From Centrapalus pauciflorus (lineage: Eukaryota > Streptophyta > Magnoliopsida > Asterales > Asteraceae), in the NCBI GenBank assembly GCA_020465985.1, contig JAANYP010001767.1, positions 1 to 64,000 on the forward strand: a stretch of 64,000 nt of DNA, in the 5' to 3' direction. Positions 35,319-45,524 of the stretch are shown here, in pieces (positions within the stretch are counted from its first letter, which is position 1; each line of letters starts with the position of its first letter). The notes beneath the pieces were generated by a model. The model was not told the DNA's origin. It saw nothing but the letters and a program-made list of their open reading frames with translations, and made no database searches. The translations under genes were made by a program, and so were the position numbers.

Positions 35319-37419
35319 TTACAAATGGTAATGTAAAAAAATGAAGTTTCATAAAAATTTGAAAGTAATGAGATGATTTATATTTACTTATACTCTTAAT
35401 ATGTGATTATCAATGATTATCTCATCATTTTACACATGATTTATCAATTCTTTTATATGATATTATTGTAATTGATTTTGGTTATCTCTGTAACGAAATT
35501 CAAGTTTTGTCATTTAGACGCGTAAATATTATACTTACTCGAGAAACGAGAGTTAAAATGATTTCATATGACTACTCATTTATGTATTTAAAATCATTTC
35601 AATCTTAATAATATTGAGTGTTGTTAATGTAACGTTTATTTGATAAAATGATATGAATTCATGCAACACCCGAAATTTGTCATGAAATTTGTTACAAAAT
35701 CACATATGATTCATTTTTTGATGTTATCAGTGGTGATGACAAAAAATTGTAATTAAAATACAATGTTGTATATTTTTATGCGTTAAACTAATTTCTAAAA
35801 AAATGATATTTAATTAATATTACTACATAGTTCTTAAAATGTGCTATTTTCTGTGATTTTAATCATTATCTAACTAAAACATAATTACAAGTAAAATGAT
35901 GACAATAACTTAAGTTTCATTCTATATGAATTGCAATGTTATTTAGAAAAATTAATATTTAATACTATTATTTATAATATGGACTAACAATAATAAAAAA
36001 GGAATAGCAAGTTAATTATTTATTAATTTTGAAGTTGGCAACGTTGATAGAGTAAACGTATTTTAAATCATTGAATTAAGAAATTATTATTTTTATTATT
36101 TTAACGATTTGGTAAATTAAGATTTATTATTTTTGTTTTACTTTTCATTTTATCATGTTAAGAAATCTTATTTTCAGTGCTTTATACATGTATATTATGT
36201 CTCGCTACTGTGTACGTGAAAACAACAATTTATTTATAAAAATATTTAACTTCTTTACTTAATTTTGTATACAAACTAGATCTTGATCAATAACTATTAA
36301 TATATAATCACTTAAATTGATTCATCTATAAAGCAACATCATTAATTTAAATGCTTTTTTTAAAAGATTAATTTATATGCTTTTGAATATGTTATTTAAA
36401 TTTTTTTAGAAAACCATATTACTCCATATGTTAATATTTAACTTCTTTACTTAATTTTGTATACAAAGTTGTCAACTTACAAAATTGCAGTTATACTAAT
36501 ATAAATTTTTCTTAATTTTTAATTTTCCTATTCTATACAACATGTATATATATATTTAATTGATAGAATTAGTATTCTGTTTTAAACAAAATGGTATTGT
36601 TTCAAAATAACTTAAACATTGTTAAATTTTGGTTCTAATAAACAATTCAATTCAATATAAAGTTTTAAGATCTTTAATTCACTTTGATGGTTAGAGTGGT
36701 CCTACTACAAAATTTCTTGAACTTTATTATAATTCTTCTAAGATCATATTCAAAATAGATGTAACTATTATTTGTATTTTTTACATTTTATTACAGGCCA
36801 AATTCCCAAAAAATGTAACATAACATACAAAATTTGACAAGGTAATGTTAAATTTTTTAGACTAATATAGATAACATAAAATTCATATTTAACTAAAAGA
36901 GTTTTAATGACCAAGTAAGAAGGTAAATTTTTAATTTTATGCTCTATGTTTTGGTGAAACAATAATATCTGGTTATCTTTTTTTGGGCTAAAATTTGAAT
37001 TTCATGTTCTTTATCGGCCAAAATAGAATTTTATATTATCTTTCAGGATCAAAATTTTTTAGAATACCTTTATTGTCAAAAATTGTGTTTTAGATTTATG
37101 GGCTAATATTGAAAAAATCCCATAAACTTTCTTTAGTTTTGTGATTAAGTCCCTAAACTTTTTTTCTGATTGTTTAAGTCCCTTAACTATTTTTGTCTTA
37201 TTCAAAAAACTCACTATCTTTACGTGTTTTAGCAATTAAGTCCCTAAACTTTGTGTTTTATTGATTGTGTTTTACATACTCATTCGGTAGCCAGTCAAAA
37301 ATATATCTTTTTGATTTATTGTATAGTATTAGACACACATTGTATTATTTAAAAAGAATATCTAAATTTAATAAAGCAAAATAATAAATCAGTACATCGC
37401 ACGGGTCTACATGACTAGT
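35319..37419. other. AT-rich sequence with no recognisable gene
   Basis: No credible ORF. From 37110 to 37270 the phrase AAGTCCCTAAACTTT and variants recur about four times. The end 37380-37419 holds the proposed Helitron terminus. Otherwise nothing I can name. Confidence 0.6.
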
Positions 37420-37617
37420 GATATTTAAAGTTTAGACGATATTAAATCGGGCTTTCTGCACAGAATAGCAACCAACTAGATGTAAAAATTTTATTATAGC
37501 AATCTACCAAATATTTCGTCCAAAATAACATTCTACCACTAGACATTTTTTATTAAAACATTGAACTTTAAACAATTCTTCCATGATAGCAACTATTAAT
37601 GACTGGACATGATTGAG

Positions 37618-38577
37618 TGTTGGCTAAGCATCCACGTAAGCTGCCATGTCAGCACCGTGTTTGCACAAATAGCAACGTACTCATAAAATAGCAACATATT
37701 ATGAAATAACAATGTATTCTAAAAATAGTAACATACTACACAAAATAGCAATGTGTTAATTTTTTATTATTTTCATTCCGAATATTATTACTATTATTAT
37801 TAAAAAAACCAAAAAAAAAATTGTCATTTTTTTCGATCGAAAAATTTAAAATTTTGATTGGTTCATATTTTTTCCGTTTGAAATAATAATAAAACGAAAT
37901 TACCATCGTTTTTTTCATTTGAAAATCAAAACAGTTAGTCATTATTTTTGTTTGAAAAAATTTAAACTATGCATATTGTTCTTGTTCGTTTGAACAAATT
38001 AAAATACATAATGTTTCGTCGATTTTTCTGTTTAGAAAAGTAAAAAAATTCTAATAGATAATTGTTTCTTTGGTATGAAAAAATTAAGAATTACTTAGGT
38101 TTGTCTTTTAATATTGGAAAAAATTAAAAATCACAGTATTTCGTTGTTTTTTTGGTATTATTAACATAAATTTTAGATTGGTTCGTAGTATTTAATTTCC
38201 AAACAGAAAAAACAACAAACCGTTATGATTTTCAGTTTGTCCAAATAAAAACTTACAAACCTTTCATATTTTCAATTTCTTCAAACAAAAAAAAAAACGA
38301 CAAAATACTTAGTTTTCTATATATTCGAATTAAAAAAAATTCATTTTATATTTCGAACAGAGAAAATGATGAATAAATCAAATTTTTAACATTATCAGTT
38401 TTAATAATACTAATAATAATATTAAATTTAGGATTAAAACTGTAAAAAAATTAAAGTATTTTAGTTTTGTGCAGTACGATGTTATTTTAGGAGTATGTTG
38501 CTATTTTACACAGTATGTTGCTATTTTGTGCAGATTCGATGCTACATAGCAGCTTACGTGGATACCTAGTTAGCATC
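37618..38577. mobile_element. Inverted-repeat element remnant (about 1 kb)
   Basis: The left arm (about 37618-37745; CATCCACGTAAGCTGCCATG, CAAATAGCAACGTACTC) is matched in reverse complement by 38455-38577 (ATCCACGTAAGCTGCTATG, AAAATAGCAACATACTC). The interior is AT-rich with no ORF. Short ATAGCAAC words also occur left of the arm (37465-37600), so the element may extend further. The right arm is cut exactly where gypsy LTR G2 starts (38578). It could be a foldback or MULE-type non-autonomous DNA element. Confidence 0.65.
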
Positions 38578-39601
38578 TGTAACATCCCAACTTTGGGAGA
38601 GGTACGAGAATTATTTAATTGGATTGATTTAAATATTAATATCGAGTTGGACGAATTATTGAGTTATACATGAAACCGTCATGTGATGAGCTTTTGAGTC
38701 AACCGGGTTATGAGATTAAGTTTTTTATAAAAAAAGTAATTGTGATTTAATTGGGACCCGGTGATATAAATTAGTAATTATTGATAATGTGATTGGATAT
38801 TGGGTGTTGGATCGAGTTTAAACCAAAATGCATATATATTCCACCACCTTGCTAGCTTGCTCCCATCATTCTCTTTCAAAATCATAAAAAGTGAAGGTGT
38901 TTGTGCGTGTGTTTTCGAGTTCGAGCAGCCACAGCATCAGTGATTGAAGATTTGAAGCTAAAGATTCAATTGCTAGCTAACCTTCTTCTTCAACTTGTTC
39001 TAGCCAACACCAAGTAAGTATTAAGCTGAAATTCGTGGATTCAAGTTGTTGAGTGTTACGAAATAGTTGAATTGAGTATATATGTGTTATGGAACTAATT
39101 CATGACAAATTAAACGAGTTATGTGAAGCTGAGAACTGGGTTGGGGTTAAATCTCCTGGTCTGCAAAAAAACAGAGCCTACTAGTTATGCTCGTTCGTGA
39201 GCGCGGTCGCGATCCCATGATCGCGGGCCGCGATGTTCTTGAGATGAGCTCGGGCAGCGATGATTTGAGCGCGGGGGCGCGACGGGTCACAAGCGGTTAC
39301 GGTCGAGCTTGGGTCGCGTCGTGATGAGCATGGCCATGATGGGGATCTCGATTGAGATCAATTGAGAGCAACCAATATAGTCAGCTCGACCGCTACTTTC
39401 TGAGCGCGACCACGATCCGGATAGGGTTTATGGTTAGGGTTTTGGGCTATGCGGGATACGTGTTTGGGTATCTGGGCTTATGTGTGTTACTTGGGAATTG
39501 TTTATAGATTTATTGAGTTGTTTTTGTGATATCGGGTTATTATATTATTATTTCAAGGTCTCGTGTTGATAGGGTAGGGATACGGGCAGGGAATCGAGAC
39601 A
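38578..39601 (+). repeat. Gypsy LTR G2, cut by C1
   Basis: Starts TGTAACATCCCAAC, the same start as the G1 LTR, with GCATC just before it as a possible target duplication. Content is LTR-like: a TATATAT word near 38834, no ORF, and a CG-rich cluster at 39198-39418. There TGAGCGCG-x-CGCGATCC words recur (39198, 39266, 39401). It ends where the C1 LTR begins; the rest would lie beyond C1, outside the window. Confidence 0.7.
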
Positions 39602-39907
39602 TGAGGAGTGAGCTTGATATTCTCATTTAATCAATCACAAACATATATCAAACATTTAAGAATAGGATTTGCAACTAACCGAATGCTTTTATAGATCAAT
39701 ATCTGGAATTACAATGTGAAGAATGAGGACACAATTATCAAGAAGTTGACCTAGCCGTACAAAAGGAATTTCCTTGCAAAATGCAAATGTACGAACTGTA
39801 CAATCACAGTACAACTTTCCTATTTATACAAAAAGTTAAATCTATTAACTAATTACAAAAAGACCCCTAGACTTATTATTTTCATCAATTTAAACTAATT
39901 TCCAACA
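39602..39907 (-). repeat. C1 3' LTR and adjacent polypurine tract
   Basis: A short LTR of about 306 bp. The minus strand starts TGTTGGAAATTAG and has a good TATA box (TATAAATAGG near 39825). The polypurine tract just before it (39908-39920) reads AAAGGGGGAGAT on the minus strand. The left edge at TGAGGAGTG (39602) is inferred from where gypsy sequence stops. Confidence 0.75.
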
Positions 39908-42900
39908 ATCTCCCCCTTTGATGAAAGATAATGAGTCTTCAGTCTGAGTTTCATCTCAAATCTTCGAATACTCTTTTTGTTCGTTAGCCTCCATTCAATC
40001 TTTGAGATGAACTCCACTATCAGCTTCCTGTCATTCACGCTTAGACCTTCTTTCTTTGACTTTCTCTTCTTGTCAGCAGCCAGTCTTCCTTTTAAACCAG
40101 ACAATACTTTCAGCAATGTTTCATCACAAAACTTGTTCAGCTCTATACCCCGCATGGCTCTCAACTTTTGATCTTTATCTTTATAAATCACCATTGGGTG
40201 CTTAGTCATAACCACTTGATATTCTTTCAAATTTTCCATGTACTTGATGAAACGATTTGGTGCAGTTATGTTTATTTTCCTCATCCCTCGCTCAACACCG
40301 ATATGAAGATCTTGCACAGACATGAGAACCAGTTTAGTGTGCATAAAATGAAATAATGTCTTTAGTGCAAATCTACAGTTTTCATCTCTCTTGTTCTGGC
40401 AAAGTTCATCAAACAGATCTTCTATCTCCACAAGATTCATGTTGAACATATCAGCTTCGGTGAAAACATGTGTGTTCCCATCAGTTCTGGTCACTGTAAA
40501 TGTCAGATGAAACACTTTCACAAACCTATCCTTTTCTATCTTCACCAAATCCACAATTCCGAACTCACTCATTACTTTGTCAATTGGTTGAGTCTTATTC
40601 TGTAGAAAGAGAGCATAATTCGCTAGATTCGGCATGTTCGACTCTAAGACTCTGAACAGTTTCAAGAAAGTGCATGGAGCTTGCTTCTTGCAAAAAATCT
40701 TCATTTCAAGATGATCTTCGAGGAATGGAAGCTTATTTCTTCTTATGCATTCATCATTTTGTTTTGCTGATAAATCCAACACTTTGATCTTTTTCTTACT
40801 CACTTCATATTCATTTAGCAGAGTCAACATATCATTAACTTCTTTCTGAACAACCTCCTGAACTGCAAACCTTAACTGATGTTGTCTGTGAGGTTCATCA
40901 GCCAAAATGTAATTGTTGAAAAACTATTCCATAATCTCCACTTCATTCAACTCTTTCATTACAGGAGGCATCACATTCTCAATCGGAAAGGGATCAAACT
41001 CTTCTTTGATAGTAACCGCCACCTCAGGCTTTTCAACCGTTGGTGTCGGTACATCATCCCTCAAAATTTCCTTAACCAGCTCTTCCTCCTCCTCTAGCCT
41101 TTCAGCTCTTAAAGATATATCAGTCAAGTCAAGCATATCATTATCGTCAGATATCTCAATTCTTTCTCAGTCCCCTCAATTATTAACGCTTGACCTTGTT
41201 CATCATTGTCAGAGTCATCATATTCTTCAAAATTGTAGATACCAGATTGAATACTTAGAGGAACCGGAACATCTTCGTATAGAATCAATCCCAGCTCACT
41301 CTGAGCATTAACAGCTTTATCCTTTGAGCTCCCAACTTCTCCAACATCTTCTCCTCATGTCTCTTTTTCTTTCTCAGTATACGCAATCAGCTGAAGTCCA
41401 GTATCCTGTTCTCCAAGCTTCCTCCTCTTCTCTCCCTCATGAGGAGCATCATCGGAGTCTTCATCATGCTCATCATGCTTACGCTTAGGAGCTGAAGCTT
41501 GAGCTTTGCATGCTTGATCAACATCTGATACCCTTTCTAACAATGATCCTAAATCACTGATAACTGTAGATTCTAAGCCAATCATCCTTTCCCTCATCTC
41601 ATCAACCTGGTCATAACAAAAGTCTCAAAGCTCATCAATAGATTGTTGTGGATCTCTGTCTTTACCCCCCTTTACCAACAGACTTTCCCTTTAACAATTT
41701 CTGAATATTAGACATTTGGCTCATCATTTCAGTGAACTGATTCGTCATCTGTGTTGTAACTCCACCAATGGCTTCATTGAGTTTATCTTCGGTAACAAAG
41801 GGTGACATTCTAACCACTGGGTTACCTAGACTTCTAGTTGACACAACAGTAGAACTTGTAAAAAGAAATTCTGTGCGGCCGGTGCTCAGAGTTGGAAAAG
41901 TGGTAGCTCTGACCAGACTTTCAACTACTTCAAGTGACGGAGTAACAAATGCTTCCGACACTATAGTTGTTCTAGCAGGGACACGAAGTCCTTCTGCAGT
42001 TACTCCAGCGGATGGAGTGGACGCAAGTGTCCTAAATTGTATAGGAGCTATGACATGTGCATTAGAAATTGTACACTTGGGCGGCTATGTACTTTGTTCA
42101 ATATCCATATTATCCAAAGGATACCAGGATAGATCATGTGAAAATTTCCGGTGTGAAATTGAGACACCTTCTTGTTGAGAAGAAGGTGAGTAGCTGGTGG
42201 GGTGTGCAATTATCGGTGGGGTACTGACTATTTCAATGCTAACTCTCTCATGAGAGCTAACAGCAGATGTGGTTTCATCCCGGCTTTCAAGGCTTGGGAT
42301 CTCCCTCATACACAGCCTCGCAATCTCAACAATATCAATCTCCGATAAAGTTTCAGGTTGAGAAAATTCAATCATACCCGCACCTCCCAAAATATCATCA
42401 TTATCCTCATCAGCAGCATCATCATCATATGCTCCCTCATTTCCACCTTCAGCAATATTAGATATGGTATGCTCAAAATCCGTCTCCTCTCACCTCCCTT
42501 CACTTGCTCCATATCTCCCTCAATATCAGATTGGCTTCCATGAACATTAGCCCATTGCTGATGTTCCTGCTCACCTAAAACTCATTGGGTAAGAAAACTT
42601 GGTTCTTGCATTTCTATAAAAGCTTAATCTATACGATACCATCTTACACTCTCAGCCTCTTTATGAGCATATTTAAGCAAAGATTCTGGAATTGGCATAA
42701 CATTGGCATTAGGTGCATCTTGAACACTATGATGGCTCATCATCACGTAATCCGGGCATTTTTTAGCATTAGATCTCTTCGGTAATTTCTCATTAGCCCT
42801 TAGAATACCTCTGATCAAACTTTGAATAAACCTTTGAAGCGACACAAACTTCCTTGCTCTGTTGGTAGTCTTAACCAATACAATTTCCTTCAGGTCTTCC

Positions 42901-43607
42901 CATATGCATTGTGCATAATCATAGTGTTTGTTGAAGGCAATACCATGAAAAAGCCTTAAGCAATGGATGTTTCCTCTATCTATGCCTGTATGTTTGGAGG
43001 TCATACACATGTTGATGATCCCAAACATGGTATACCATTCTCCATTCAAACCGTTTAGATGAAACTTTGAACTTTTTGGCAAGGGTTTGGAGTAGCCCAG
43101 GCAGATCAGATCATGACATAAGTCCTCATCAGAAACAAAATCTTCAAAGTCTGCCAGTTCTGGGAAGTTCACTGTGTCAATTCGTCTTGGTAGGAACAAA
43201 TTATAAAGGAGTCTGGCTAAAGTTATTTTGGCCTTGAATTGATCAATTTTAACTTTGAAATGGTGATCTCCTTCAGCAGGCACAAATTTTATGGTATGCC
43301 AGAATTGGTTTAGATATACCAGAGGAATGGAAGGCTTGTATTTCAATAGATATCCAAGAGGGTTTCCTTAAAGGAATTCAATAATGATAGGATGGCTCAC
43401 TTTAATGACACTCGGATCAAATCTATGATTATTATCAAGAAGGGATATGCAATACTTAGATTTGACCAATTGAGTTTCAGGTATTGGTGATGAAGGTGAT
43501 GGTCGGGTAACAGATGTTGATTTAACTAGTTTTGAGACCAATGTATGGTTTGAGGATGAATGTGAATCTGAGGAACTAGAATTTTGGGTGGGGACTTAGG
43601 ATGCCAT
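39895..43607 (-). pseudogene. C1 ORF3: accessory protein downstream of pol (broken)
   Basis: About 1,237 codons from ATG 43607 (ACAAATGGC) to a TAG at 39895-39897, just inside the 3' LTR. The N-terminal domain has IIEFL, NPLGYLLKYKP, LNQFWHTIKF, ARLLYNLFLP and LQRFIQSLI. These align in order with B1 ORF3 (VEFL, HPLNYA, YEFWYT, DLLREVLHLP, YPRFLSLIF), so the domains look homologous. A Ser/Pro-rich middle (42390-40924) is followed by a 336-codon C-terminal domain (40905-39895) with HVFTEADMFNMN, DLHIGVERGMRKIN and GIELNKFCDETLLKVL, unlike the C-terminus of B1. Breaks: TAA at codon 4, TAA near 43370, a stop at 42624, and several frameshifts between 42480 and 40920. Function unknown. Confidence 0.7.
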
Positions 43608-45060
43608 TTGTTTCCTGTAAAAATAACAAACATGTTAGAAATGACAGAAAAACAAATTTAATCCAGTTGCTAGAAAAATAATACATTCAACGAGAAATTA
43701 GAAAAATATATGTTTTATTGTTTAAAGCATCGGGATTCCAGACAATAATAATAAAATATTATTGTTAGGATTCCAAAGTCAATCGTTAAGAGACTAATGT
43801 TAATAAAACATAGATTTTAAAATTTCTTGAAAAATGTGAAATTTCTCTGAAAAATTAAAATTCCACCACACTTAGAAAAATTTTGATAATTTTGGCATGA
43901 AACTCGAATTAAGAAAGAATAAACTCGAATGAGTCTATAACTTTCTCGAATGACATGGAACCCAACTCGAATAACCCTTATTCAAACTCGATTGACTAAG
44001 TGATAAACTCGAATGAAAAGTGATGTTTCTCGAAAGAAGTGATATCAAACTTGAATTGTTCTTATAACTTTCTCGATTAACATTTGAACCAACTCGAAAT
44101 AGAATGAAGTTTTCTCGAATTATATGAGAATCGAGTTGGAAGTACTTGAAAACATTTCCAATCCATTTCTAACAAACTCGTATGAAGAAGGACTTTTCTC
44201 GAACAAAGCATTGGCCCAACTCGGATGAAACATAAACTTTCTCCGGCCATGTTTCAACCGAGTTTGATGACTCATAAGTTTTCTAAGTCCTAATTCTATC
44301 AAACTCGATTGAACCTACATTTTTTTTCGATATGTTCTTTTTCCAACTCGATACACACTTAGTGTTTCCTCGATTATATTGATGTCCAACTCGATAAAAA
44401 CTAGAAATTTTTCTATAAACTCTTTTGATCGAGTTTTGAACATAAAAAGATTTCTAAGTCCCAAACAACACTGAAATTTCAAAAATTATTCAAGGGACAT
44501 TTTGACCTATCTTTTACACTATCCCTTTTGAAATATGATTTTGAACATATTTCGTTTACTGAAGTTTTTCCAAAAACAACATCTACTCCAATTAAAATCC
44601 AAATTTCAGGTTGTTCAAGAACTCGAAAACTCTTGAAGTTTAAATTCAAATTAAATGTCGTGTGTTTTGAAATTGAACTTGAAATTTGATTTTCAAGTTC
44701 ATCTGATGAGTATTAACACTAACACACTTTCAAATCCAGATATAAACCACAAATTCAACATAACACATATACACATACTGATACACCAAGAACACACAGT
44801 TAACAAAAAATTAACATAAAACTCAAAAATTAAACTGAAAAATTCAACAATATTAATATGAAACTGATATACTTACAAATTGCAACAAAGATTTGAAAAC
44901 CTTCACAGATTTGTGGATTGCTTCTTGATTAAGAAAGTTTGAGAGAGTTTTATGAAGAAAGAGGAACAGTACACCGGTTTTTCGAAAAAATTGAAATCTG
45001 AATTCAAAATTAAAATTTATAAGGATTTTCGAATTTTGAAAATACCCGGCCCACTAAACA
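43608..45060 (-). promoter_or_regulatory. Candidate C1 ORF3 promoter, leader exon and 5' UTR intron
   Basis: On the minus strand: TGGGCC (45053-45048), TATA box TATAAATTTT (45021-45012), then a CT-rich leader (CTCTCTCAAACTTTC). A splice donor GTAAGT lies at 44876-44871. An acceptor TTATTTTTACAG ends at 43615, seven bases before the ORF3 ATG. The implied intron is 1,262 bp. This is how many plant genes with a 5' UTR intron look. TGGGCC is a site II-type (TCP) motif. The region lies after pol and before ORF3. Prediction only; no transcript evidence. Confidence 0.6.
43914..44432 (-). repeat. TCGA motif array inside the putative ORF3 intron
   Basis: About 19 TCGA words, mostly as AACTCGAAT and TTCTCGAAT, at 43914, 43925, 43946, 43967, 43988, 44009, 44030, 44073, 44094, 44115, 44131, 44199, 44305, 44327, 44348, 44370, 44391 and 44429, plus a weaker one near 44269. 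From 43925 to 44030, and again from 44073 to 44115 and 44305 to 44391, the steps are 21-22 bp, about two turns of DNA. Positions near 44178 and 44220 look like mutated members. No ORF. Confidence 0.88.
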
Positions 45061-45524
45061 TTTTTCTAAAACTTCTCATTTCGCTTTTAAAGCCTATTTA
45101 ACATATAATCAATCCACTCACAAAACAAAACAAAACAAAATTGTAGCAAAAAAAATTTTAACATCACAAAAATTAAAAAAAATTAAGCAAACAAAAACAA
45201 CAAAAAATAAACTAAAAAAATATAACTAAACAAAAATCCAAGATAAAAACATATGCTCCCTCTCCAATTTTTCATTTGAGCTCCCCCTCAGATGTATAAC
45301 ACTTTTTATGTCTCCTCCCCATACAATTTATCAAAAAAAATTTTATCAGATATTCAATATATCAGATAAATAATTTCTTGTTTGCTGCCCCTGCACATGA
45401 CAATCCGACTCTGTTAAATCTTAGAAAAACTAAAAGTTTAAATCACATGAGATTAACAACAATTTAAATCAAGTAAAAAATTGTAAAAGTAAAATTATAT
45501 TGTGTAACAGCTGAATTTTTAAAT
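45061..45524. other. C1 pol-ORF3 spacer
   Basis: About 460 AT-rich bases without a gene, with A-rich runs (45120-45240) and the words TTCATTTGAGCTCCCCCTCAG near 45275. Nothing else recognised. Confidence 0.6.

Larger units (their letters stand above)
27149..37419 (+). mobile_element. Helitron-like non-autonomous element, split by D1
   Basis: The left end starts after an A with TCTATATATCTATAAAAG, as plant Helitrons often do. The right end has a degenerate hairpin (GTACATCGCACGGG) followed 12 bases later by CTAGT (37415-37419). Removing D1 and one copy of its target duplication leaves about 3.5 kb. It has no Rep-helicase ORF, so it would be non-autonomous. It contains a 111-bp tandem duplication (27257-27478) and a 240-bp one (34831-35318). 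The base after CTAGT is G, not the expected T, and the hairpin arm is mutated, so this is a moderate call. Confidence 0.45.

Noticed and set aside
44120..44302. Small minus-strand ORF in the C1 intron array
   Set aside because: It is short, lies inside the motif array, lacks a domain and would be removed by the proposed splicing.
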